Shown here: piece after piece, positions 1 to 8,729 of the stretch | Position numbering within the stretch: the first letter of the stretch is position 1 | How the letters are laid out: each line of letters begins with the position of its first letter | Origin: Blastocladiella britannica | Lineage: Eukaryota; Blastocladiomycota; Blastocladiomycetes; Blastocladiales; Blastocladiaceae | Reading direction: 5' to 3' | NCBI GenBank assembly: GCA_025349905.2 | Contig: MU624920.1 | Coordinates: 1-17,268, forward strand | DNA length: 17,268 nt | Program-made: the position numbers and the translations under genes | The notes under the pieces: model-generated | The model's input: only the letters and a program-made list of their open reading frames with translations | The model's database searches: none | What the model was told of the DNA's origin: nothing

Positions 1-168
1 CTGGGCTTATACCCCACCCATTCTCGATTCGCCTTTCCTTTTGGCATACCTGTACAGCAGTCGTACAGGATCGAGATCACGTTGTTTCAGCTCTTCCCAT
101 TTCCTTGGATTTCCAGATTGGTTGTGACAGGCGTGTATCAATTCCCCGACGAAAAAAATCTCGAGTAA

Positions 169-174
169 TTTATT
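169..174 (-). terminator. AATAAA poly(A) signal overlapping the telobox gene stop
   Basis: The AATAAA hexamer shares its first A with the TAA stop codon (176-174). A T7 tract on the coding strand follows about 10 nt later (158-152), giving the usual hexamer plus U-rich arrangement. The 3' UTR would be extremely short. Confidence 0.5.
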
Positions 175-3028
175 TACACACCGAGCCCCAGTGCTGACGC
201 TGAAGGAGACGGCTCCGCACCACCCGCACCCGAACTCGTATCGCTCGAACCACCAGCCGGTGTCACAGTAATCGCGGGCAATGTCGACCGGTGCCTCAGC
301 TGCGCGTCGCCCTGCCACAGCCGCCGGAACACGGGCGCGTCGCGGTCGGCCGTCAGCACCGACCACCGTGCCAGATCCTCGTCGTCCATGAGCATGGCCA
401 TGCGCACCGACCGGAACGCCGCCGACTCGATGCGCACCGACCCGCGCGCAAATGTGCGTTCGCTCAGCAAGCCCAAGGCCGTGTCGCGTGTCCGGGCGTC
501 GAGCCGCAGCGCTGCATCCAGCATTTCGGCCAGCGCCGTCACGCCCGCGTCACCCGTGGTTGTTGCAGTGGCAGTGGTCCCAGTTTCGTTGGGGTACATG
601 CGCGTCCGCGGCGGTGGATTGGACCGCGCTCGGCGCATGGCCGCAGAAGAAGATACCGGATCCGCGGCCCGCGGGACCCGTCCAGTCCCCGGTGGCGGTA
701 ACTGTCGCAACGCGTCGCTCCACTTCAGCGCCAACCGCGGCCCACCCAAATTCATCGGCAACGGCTTGAGCGCCGCGTGGCCCGCCGGGTCGTCCTCATC
801 GTCCTTGTCGAGCACAATGTCCAGCGGCTGGCTCACAAACACCCGGTAGTCCACCAGCGGATGGTACCGCGCGTTAAAGAAATCGGACCCGAGAATAAAG
901 TCGCCACCCTTGAACTTGTGCTTCATGTGCTTCATCATGTGCGCGTGCGATTGGGACGGGCCACCACCGCCGCCACTGCCGCTGGGCCGCATCTGCGTGG
1001 CAGGACAGATGAACGGGCGCCGTTCTTTGCGATCGCACTGCAGCGCTTGGACGGGCGGTCCCGTTGGTGACGATGATGATGGCGACGACGACGGCGATGG
1101 TTCGTGGTGATGGTGCGAGTGGAGGTGGGCGGGATCCACGTCGTGGTCGGGGTCAGGATGCCGGCGCCGGCTATGCGTTCCATCCCCACCATCGCGTCCG
1201 CCGCGCCCGCCGCCACGCCCGCCACCGTGGTGGTGCCGGTTCTCATGGTGCCCGCTTTCCTCGTGATGATGATGATGATGGTGGTGATGTCCGCCACCGC
1301 CACCGCGACCACCGTGACCAAAGAGCTTCTCCTTCATGCGCTTAAAGTCGTCCATGGTGGACCGGTTCTGGGCCAGGATCTCGTACGTCGACACTTGCGC
1401 GCTGCGGAGCGACTCGGTGACGGTCTCGCGCACATGTTCCAGGTCCTCGGCCGTTGCAAACAGCTCAGCGGTCGGCGGCCCGGCGGCGTGCGCGCGCGGC
1501 ATCGACATGGCCGACGCTGCTGGGAGCCGAGACGGATCGTACGGCCGCGGCATGTCGGCGTCGGTGGCCGGCATCGGATGGCTGGGCGCCAGCGACCCAA
1601 AGAACCGCGAAATAGACCGGTCGGCGTCGGTGTCATCATCGCTGCTGCCGGTGGTGGCAGGTGGGGCGGGCGCCGAAACGTAAATGGCAGCGCGAGGCGG
1701 AGGAGACCGGCTGCGGTTGTGGTCCTCATGGTCGTCGTCATGACCGCTGTCACCGTTCTCCTGGTCACTGCCAATGTCACGGTCGCTGCTACTGTCCACA
1801 TCCATGGTACTCGGGGTCAGGATGCGGTACAGCGACACGCTGACCGACTCGGGCGTCGCCGACGACTCTTCTTCTGCACCACTGTCACCTCCCTCTGGTG
1901 CTACTGCTGCCCAGGTGTCATCCACAGCAGGATTCAGTCGGCGGATCCGAGAATTGGCGACAAGCGCCGCTGCCGCCGCCATCCCGTCAACTTCGTACCC
2001 GCGCAGCCCCACGCCGGTCACCAGCGGATTGGGCGCAACGTGGGCCGCAGGAAGAGGAGGAGGAGGAGGCGGTGCCATCATGCGCGGGCCAAAGTCCAGG
2101 TTCGGGTTGAACATTTGCATCATGCCGATTTTGGCGGCCTCGAGCGACTCGAAATCGAGCACCGACATGGGCATCGGTAGATGCGGGTGTTGCTGTTGCG
2201 GACGTTGGAGGGGAGCGGTCGCGCTAAGAGGAATAGAGGACCACGAGCCCAGCAGCGACGCCATCTGTTGCTGCTCCATTTGCTGTCGCTGCATGAGCTG
2301 CTGCTGCTGCCGCAAGAGCTGTTGTTGGTGCATCAGCTGGCTGTGGTACAGGTCCAGCGTCGAGGTCGTCGTCGTTGTCGCAGCGGAGGTGCTCGACGAA
2401 AACGATAGCCCCGGGGCGGCGGGCAGAGACGAGAAGGCGCCGGTGGTCATCAAGTCGTCTACCAGAGCCGACATGTCGGTCGTGGCTGTTGTTGCCATGG
2501 GCACTACGGACACTGCAGTTGCCGGAGGCGAAGTGCGTGGCGGCGAAGGGTCGCGGCGGCGCTTGCGGGCGGCCGTCGTCCCCGCACTGGCCGGACCAGA
2601 CGCGGATGCAGCGGTTGCCGAGAGGTCGATGGACAGTGGTGGCGCGGTTGGCGGTCGGCGGGTCGTCAGGACGCCTATTTCATACCATTTTTGGTGAGTT
2701 AAAATTGTCGTTGCGAAATGGAAATTAGACGCACGCATCTTGTCCTTGAGGTCCATGGCATTGCGCTGCGCGTCAAAGTGGAACTCGGGGTCGCGCAGAA
2801 TGGCGGTCCATGCGCCGTGGCCGTGCTGTCGGTCCGTATTATTAGAGTGGTGAGTCGAGCGAGTCAGGAAGCTTCTGCGGTGTAAAAAAGTACCTTGACC
2901 ACGCCGTTGAGAAGGCTGGTCTCTTCCTCTGGCGTCCAGCGCTTGCGTTTTCGTTGCGGGCGGCGCGTCTCGGCTGCTGCGTCCGGCGCTGCTGCTGGTG
3001 GTGGGGGTGCTGTGCTTATGCTCGCCAT
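174..3028 (-). CDS. Telobox-type Myb/SANT DNA-binding protein with long low-complexity tail
   Basis: Probable nuclear protein that binds telomere-like repeats. Exons read on the minus strand: 3028-2894, 2825-2735 and 2674-174, giving 908 aa. Intron 1 (68 nt) splits the Myb domain after GVVK and restores HGHGAWTAILRD. Intron 2 (60 nt, GTGCGT..ATAG, AT-rich, phase 1) is less certain because it is in frame and stop-free. The domain lies at about residues 28-80: RKRKRWTPEEETSLLNGV, then DLKDKM. This matches the TRF/Taz1/TRB telobox pattern (W-x-EEE..GV.K.G.G.W..IL..VDLKDKWR), except that the last Trp is Met. The rest is disordered: Pro/Ser/Thr-rich, a Gln tract (about 189-213), an Asp/Ser-rich acidic part (about 368-404), Gly/Arg and a nine-His tract (about 538-546). 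The start was chosen at the ATG that follows an A-run and precedes the Myb domain. The telobox is N-terminal, as in plant TRB/SMH proteins, whereas it is C-terminal in TRF1/2 and Taz1. The family call is firm; a telomeric role is inference. Confidence 0.8.
1262..1290. repeat. Triplet tract encoding poly-His in the telobox protein
   Basis: A GAT/GGT-rich triplet run on the plus strand reads as CAT/CAC codons on the minus strand, giving nine His in a row. Mixed codons suggest it is old rather than a fresh microsatellite expansion. Confidence 0.7.
2260..2340. repeat. CTG/TTG triplet-rich tract encoding Gln-rich segment
   Basis: Interrupted CTG, TTG and CTGCTGCTG runs on the plus strand encode a Gln-rich segment on the minus strand (residues about 189-213), with Met and Leu interruptions. 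Such tracts are common in fungal transcription and chromatin factors. Confidence 0.65.
2826..2893 (-). other. Intron 1 of the telobox Myb gene
   Basis: This 68-nt intron runs GTACTTTTTT..GACAG in phase 0 and contains CTGAC and CTAAT branch-like motifs. Removing it joins NGVVK to HGHGAW, which rebuilds an uninterrupted Myb helix 1-helix 2 region. Confidence 0.85.
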
Positions 3029-3404
3029 TTTTTTTTTCCTCCAATCCAGTATTTTAAAAGAGAGCTTCCCTGCCTCTCTTTTATCGTTTACGGCGTGTGT
3101 CTCGTTGGAAACGACCACCAATTTTTATTGCACTTTATGGTGGCGGACCCATTCGATGTCGTTGTTGTTAGTCCCGGCGGGCGGCAACATTACCTGGGCC
3201 ATCGATCTTGGCGACACGATAACCACCACTAAATGACAGCGCGGCCCAACAGAGCGCCGCCGGTACAGAGCTCATGCCTGCGGCGTCTACCGGCACTGGC
3301 GTGCGGCAATTTTATTTGGGTTGCCCTGCCATTTTAACAGCGCGAGATTCGCTAATTTACTTTCCCATGTTTCCCACTCAGTTAATAGAATACTACCACA
3401 AAAA
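3029..3404. promoter_or_regulatory. Divergent promoter region between telobox gene and secreted-protein gene
   Basis: This 376-nt gap separates two divergently transcribed genes and must hold both promoters. CCAAT pentamers occur on the plus strand at 3041-3045 and 3118-3122. No convincing TATA box was seen. An A-run (T on the plus strand, 3029-3037) directly abuts the minus-strand start codon. No supportable gene lies in the gap; the short ORFs across it are not convincing. Confidence 0.4.
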
Positions 3405-4815
3405 ATGAGGCCGGTAACCACGCTGCTGCTGCTGATCCAGCTGCTACTGCTACCCGCAATTGCTCTCGCCGAGCCCGCGGTCGTACCGCGTCAATCGGTT
3501 GCCGCGCCAGTGCAAGGTGCGAAGTTTTTTTTTTTTTTATGGATCCAAATAACAAACGCGTCCCGATTCATTCAAGATAATTTACGTAGAGATGAGCACG
3601 GTCGTGGTGAATGGCATGGTGATCCTGGTACCCGTCACGGCCACTTCCACTACAGCAGCTGTGTTGTTGTCTGGATCCGTGGCATTTTCTACCTCCACTT
3701 CCACCTCTTCGATCGTGACAACATCATTGGCAGTGACAACTCCCGAGCCCTCCACTACAACGACGACATCGATGACACCGACGACGGTCACGTCGACAAC
3801 TGCAACCCCGACTGTGATCTTGGTCACCAACACGATCGTGGTCAATGGAATGGCAGTGCTGGTGACGGAATCAGTGACGTGGACCCCTACTCCAATTCTC
3901 ACTGCGACGGCAACCGTGGAAGCATCACCGTCATCGATCCTCGTCGTTGCTCCCGTCTCGACTGCAGACACCTCTTCCTCGCAAGTCAGTGCGTCGACGA
4001 CGAATTTGGTTGCTCCGACCTCTACGTCTGTTTCGTCGTCTTATTCTTCAGTGCCGACGTCGTCCAGCAGTGTGCTGGTGGCACCTACTCCTAAGACGAC
4101 GAGTACGATGACGTCTCCCCTTACGACGACGACCACTCCATCATCTACTTTTACGACGAGGTCGACGGCTTCACCTTCCACCACGACTACGACGAGCACC
4201 ACAACTCTGACGAGTTCCATAGCTACGACAAGTACCTCGACTCTGACGAGTTCTACAACAACCACGGGCTCGACAACGGCAGCCCCATTGATCTCAACAA
4301 ACGTTCCGATGGTGGCTAACTCGGCTGCACCTGCACCTACGTTGGCAACTGCCTCACAAACGTCGGTACCCACCACGCAAGTATCCGCGCTCGTGTTCGA
4401 ATCGTCGCCAACTACAACGCAATCGTCCGCAATCGCGCCAACTGTGTCAGTTCAAGTTGTGGCTCCCAGTCCAACGGACCCTGCAATTGACACCCAAAAA
4501 CTTGAACAAGCAGAGCCCAACCCAGTGGCCGACACCGTGGAGGCAGCGATCCAGGCGTTCCGAGTCGCCCAAGAAGCGATCGAGCAGCACGACCTTGCAA
4601 TCATTGCCTTGGAGGCGCGGCTGGCAGCAACCCATCAAGCGCGGGCGGTGGCAGCGCGCGATGCGATCCGTGGACTGCTGGAATCGGTCCGTGAGCTCGA
4701 GCAAGTGACGGGGAGCAGTGGACCCGAGATGGCGGGCGACGCGGCGGCGGCAGTGCGCGAGGTGCGGGCGCTCATGGCCGAGGTGGGCGTCAGTGCCGAT
4801 GTGTCTGTCGTTTGA
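3405..4815 (+). CDS. Secreted Ser/Thr-rich mucin-like protein with C-terminal coiled coil
   Basis: Likely an exported, heavily O-glycosylated cell-surface or extracellular protein of unknown function. Exons are 3405-3516 and 3590-4815, giving 445 aa. The intron (73 nt, phase 1, GTGCGA..ACGTAG) contains a T14 tract. Exon 1 encodes a textbook signal peptide (basic start, then LLLLIQLLLLPAIALA) with likely cleavage after ALA, about residue 22. Exon 2 is dominated by Thr/Ser/Val up to about residue 330. It includes a degenerate repeated motif VVNGM..LV (around 3598-3640 and 3832-3871). Residues about 341-411 are Ala/Glu/Gln/Arg-rich with heptad character, suggesting a coiled coil. No C-terminal GPI or transmembrane segment is visible, so the protein may be soluble. 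The start was set at 3405 because it begins the signal peptide; an in-frame upstream ATG at 3321 would spoil it. The family was not recognised. Confidence 0.75.
3517..3589 (+). other. Intron of the secreted-protein gene
   Basis: A 73-nt intron with donor GTGCGA, acceptor ACGTAG and a T14 run at 3525-3538. It joins the signal-peptide exon (..APVQ) to the frame starting EMSTVVVNGM. Without splicing, the Ser/Thr frame has no export signal. Confidence 0.75.
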
Positions 4816-5005
4816 GATTTCGTTTTTTTCTTCGGTTTTTAGAGTTTCGGTCAATGCAGCGAGAGTTTCTCGTATCGGCACTTTTATCAAAGAACTTCCC
4901 ACCATATCGGTTAAGCCTGATCTCAAGGAACGCGACCAAGGCTCAAATAGTCGGCACCGGGCCGCTCCTCTTCTGCACTTCACTCAAAAAGTCACAAAAT
5001 CAATA

Positions 5006-8000
5006 ATGGACACACCAACACTTTCTCACATCACGCTCCGGGCCGCGGACCGCGAGCTCCTGCAATCCGCGCTGGCATTCTACACGTCGCTTGGGTTTGC
5101 AGTGGTGCGCGAGGACGACCAGGGCCACTGGCTCGTGTACTTTTCGCTTCCGGGCACTGGCGGCGGTCCGACGTCGCCGACTCCGGGCGGCGGCAACAAT
5201 GCCCTTCTCAATGTAACGCCGACCACCTCCGGCGGCATCGGATCCGGATCTCCGGCCGTGGGCCCGCGCCAAGTCGGATCGCCGATCGGCCGCGCACTCA
5301 CGCCCATGCTGCTGGACCCAGTGCTGCCGTCGACCTTACACTTGCGACTGGCCGACGCCGATGCGCCGGTCCGTGCGACGCCTGTGCCCGAGCAGCTCAA
5401 TGCCGCACCCGTGTCGCTGATCTTTACTGCAGCCGACTTGTTGCCGCTCGAACGGCTGTGCCTGAACAAGGAGTACCGGTCGCAGGCCATGACCCGCAAA
5501 GACGGCGCTGGGTACCTGTATGTTGCCGATCCGCTCGGGAATGTCGTGGTTTTCACCACCAAGGTTTGCTATTCGTCCATTTAAAAAAAAAAACCTTGAT
5601 CGCCTTGACTGCAGCTAACGAAATGTGTATATAAAAGGCACACCCGCTCTCCTCCCGCCTGCTCTCGTCGTCGTCGGCGGCGTCGGCTTCTTCTGCAGGA
5701 TCCGGTCCGACCACGATCCCGTACACGGAGACCACCACCTACAAGGTCGCGGCCGACCTGGCCGCCGCGCCGCCCACACTCACTTCTACTCCCAGCAGCC
5801 AAAGCGGCGCCAGCACAAAGCACACCACCGTGGAGCCCAAGCGGATCGGCATTTTGACATCGGGAGGCGACTCGCAAGGCATGAACGCGGCGGTGCGGTC
5901 GGTGGTGCGCATGTGCCACATCAAGGGATGCAAGCCATTTGCGATTTACGACGGGTACCAGGGACTCGTGGACAACCGCATCATTCCGTTCGGGTGGGCC
6001 GACGTGCAAGGGCTGCTGCGGCTCGGCGGAACCGTCATTGGAACCGCGCGGTGCTTGGCGTTCCGCGAACGCGCGGGCCGTTTATTGGGTGCACTTAACC
6101 TGGTGATGCGCGGGATTGACGCGCTGGTAGTGGTTGGGGGCGACGGATCGCTTACAGGCGCCGATAAGCTGCGGTCCGAGTGGCCGTCGCTCTTGGACGA
6201 GCTGTTGCAAAACAACAAGATTACGGCTGACCAGCGCGAAAAGTACGCGCACCTGACCATTGTCGGGCTGGTGGGATCGATTGACAACGATGTACGTTTT
6301 TTTTCTCTACCTTTATATGGACAATGACTGACAAAAAAATTGATAAAGATGTCGTCCACGGACATGACCATTGGCTGCGCGTCGGCGCTGCACCGCATCT
6401 GCGAGGCGATTGACGCGATCGAGGCCACAGCTCTCTCGCACAGCCGCGCGTTTGTGATTGAGGTGATGGGCCGGCACTGTGGGTGGCTGGCGCTGATGGC
6501 GGCGCTGGCGACGGGCGCCGACTGGCTGTTTGTTCCCGAGCGACCCGTGATGACCGACGACTGGAAGGCGTCCATGTGCGAGCACCTGGCGCGCGTGCAC
6601 CACCGCGGGCAAAAGAAGATCATGGTGATTGTGTCCGAGGGCGCGATTGACCGCGAGTTGAACCCCATCAAGGCCGAGACGGTGCGCGACGTGCTGGACC
6701 AGCAGCTGGGCCTGGACGCGCGCGTCACTACCCTGGGCCACGTGCAGCGCGGCGGCAGTCCCGCGTTCTACGACCGGTACCTGGGCACCGTGCAGGGCGT
6801 GCGCGCAGTCGAGGAGATCTTGCGGTCCACGCCCTCCACCCCGAGCCCGATGATTGGCGTCTCGCAGAACAAGATCACCGTGCACCCGCTCGTCAAGGCC
6901 GTCGAGCTCACGCACGCAGTGTCGGCGGCCATTGAGCGCAAGGAGTTTGCTCGCGCCATGGAGTTGCGGGATCCCGAGTTTGCACCTACCGTACGTGTTT
7001 TTTTTTTTTTTTTTCGCTGTATCTCAAGATGGATGCTGATCCTCTAAATTTAGTTTGACACGTTCGTGGCCATGAACAACATGCCGCCGGAATGGTTCGG
7101 CGCCACCGCCAAGTCCGGCCCGCTGGCGTACGCGTCGCCGAGTCCCAGCGCCGCCGCCAGCCCGATCACCGCGACCGCACCGCCTTCCACGGCTGGTGCT
7201 CCCCCCACGGGCCTCAAGATCGGCATCTTGCACTTGGGCGCCCCCGCGGGTGGCGTCAATGCGGCGACCCGTGCAGCGGCGCTGCTGGCGCTTAACCGTG
7301 GGCACACGCCCGTGGCGATTTACAATGGCATTGACGGGCTGATCCGGGGCGACACGGCGGTGATCACGCGCCGCATGGTGCTCAACTGGACGGCCCGCGG
7401 TGGGTCCGAGCTCGGGACCAACCGGGACCAGCCGGGCGACCAGTTGGGTGTCTGCGCGTACCAGCTGCAACGGCTCGGGCTTCATGCGCTGATGTTTGTT
7501 GGCGGATTCGAGGCGTTCACTGCTCTGCACACGCTCACCAAGGCGCGCGACCAGTACCCGGCCTTGTGCATTCCCATGGTGTTGGTGCCGGCCACGATTT
7601 CCAACAATGTTCCGGGCACAGGTTCGTACGATATTTATCCATTTAGTGACTGGTTTTATTGACATTTAAAATGGATTAGACTACTCGCTCGGATCCGACA
7701 CGGCCCTCAACGAGATTGTGAGCGCGTGCGACAAGCTCAAGCAATCGGCGTCGGCCTCTCGGCGGCGCGTGTTTGTGATGGAAGTGCACGGCGGCAACGT
7801 CGGGTACCTAGCGACGCTCGGTGCGCTGGCTGGTGGGGCCACCTCGTGCTATATCCCCGAAGAGGGCCTGAACTTGGCCACGATCCAGCGCGACGTGGAC
7901 CACCTGCGCAAGCGGTACGAGGCCGAGACTGGGTCGGGGGCCAAGCAGGGCCGCGTGGTGCTGCGCAACGAGAACGTCTCCGAGTGCTACACGACCGAGG

Positions 8001-8539
8001 TCATGTGCTCGATCCTACGGGCCGAGTCGCAGGGCGAGTTTGACGCGCGCGCGGCGGTTCTGGGACACTTGCAGCAAGGTGGGGCGCCGAGCCCGCTCGA
8101 CCGCACCCGCGCCACGCGGCTCGCGGCCATGTGCATTGACTGGATCGAGCGGCATACCTGCGACACGTACGCGCCCGCGTTGGCGATGCTTGGCGATCGC
8201 AACGACGGTGGCAGTTACCCGCCGCGGTCGTCGTCGCCCACCAACGGGCCCGTGTACACCAAGACCCGCGAGTCGGCGTGCGTGATTGGGATCCGCGGCG
8301 CCGACCTGGTGTTCACGCCCGTGGTGGACCTGATGCTGCTCAACACCGACCTCAAGAACCGCCGCGCTCGCGAGGCATGGTGGATGACGTGGCGCGGGCT
8401 GGTGCCGCTGCTGGCCGGATACGCGATCCCGCCGCAGGTCGCAGTCGAGCAGTTTGCGCGCAAGCCCGAGGGCGTGCGCAGCAGCGAGTCCACCAGTGTC
8501 ACGGGCCTGGGCTTGTTGCCCGGAGATGCCAAGTTGTAA
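5006..8539 (+). CDS. PFK: ATP-dependent 6-phosphofructokinase, fungal type with N-terminal glyoxalase-like domain
   Basis: Catalyses ATP-dependent phosphorylation of fructose 6-phosphate to fructose 1,6-bisphosphate, the committed step of glycolysis. Five exons: 5006-5563, 5638-6291, 6349-6990, 7054-7621 and 7680-8539. Introns are 74, 57, 63 and 58 nt; the protein is 1093 aa, near yeast subunits (about 960-990). Residues 1-186 form a glyoxalase/VOC-like domain ending [12 protein letters not shown], as in yeast PFK subunits. A Ser/Ala/Thr linker follows. The N-terminal catalytic half starts at about 254: GGDSQGMN (263-269), SIDND with catalytic Asp402, MGRHCGW (444-450) and GHVQRGGSP (534-542). 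The C-terminal half (from about 672) keeps the fold ([30 protein letters not shown]). It lacks the catalytic Asp, as in regulatory halves that bind allosteric effectors. The TAA stop lies inside a GTAAGT donor, and the protein ends -AKL (see findings). An alternative terminal exon to 8666 is possible. Confidence 0.93.
5564..5637 (+). other. PFK intron 1 joining the glyoxalase-like domain to the PFK core
   Basis: A 74-nt phase-0 intron: donor GTTTGC after FTTK, branch site CTAAC at 5615-5619, acceptor AAAAG at 5637. The first exon's frame stops at 5582-5584 and the PFK frame has a stop at 5632-5634, both inside this intron. The PFK frame has no ATG until the one inside its ATP-binding motif at 5881. 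The two parts must therefore be one gene. The downstream TGCAG at 5698 would give the wrong phase. Confidence 0.85.
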
Positions 8540-8729
8540 GTAGTGTTTTCAGTTGACGTTACTATTGAGCAGTCTTCTTTTTTTTTCTTTCGTGTCTTTT
8601 TTGTTTTGATTGGCTTGATCTGGGTGTGTGGGTGGGGGCAGGGATGCAGGGAAACATGTAAATTGAACTCTGCTGCATGAGCGTATAATTCAATGGGGGA
8701 TGTCTCACAAAACCAAAACCAACCAGAAC
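8540..8729. other. Convergent 3' region between PFK and the hemerythrin gene
   Basis: This 190-nt gap between two convergent stop codons is T-rich on the plus strand (about 8573-8615). No classical AATAAA was seen in either direction. It also holds a possible alternative PFK acceptor (GGGGGCAG, ending 8641) with a short alternative terminal exon (8642-8666). The two 3' UTRs probably overlap. Confidence 0.5.

Noticed and set aside
7..366. Minus-strand ORF of 119 codons at the left edge
   Set aside because: It overlaps the end of the telobox gene in another frame, has no domain character and continues through a region with poly(A)-signal-like sequence. The 1-168 stretch shows no supportable gene.
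1104..2180. Plus-strand ORF of 358 codons antisense to the telobox gene
   Set aside because: It mirrors low-complexity GC-rich codons of the minus-strand gene and reads as Arg/Val/His-rich nonsense with no domain. The overlapping 307-codon ORF at 1774-2697 is rejected for the same reason.
3582..3971. Minus-strand Val/Thr-rich ORF opposite the secreted-protein gene, plus a similar one at 4041-4376
   Set aside because: Reverse complement of Thr/Ser/Val codon runs (ACG/GTC) gives Val/Thr repeats automatically. There is no independent start context or homology.
5624..5640. TATATAAAAG resembling a TATA box in front of the PFK core
   Set aside because: A promoter here would have no in-frame ATG before the ATP-binding loop. 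The sequence is better explained as the 3' end of intron 1.
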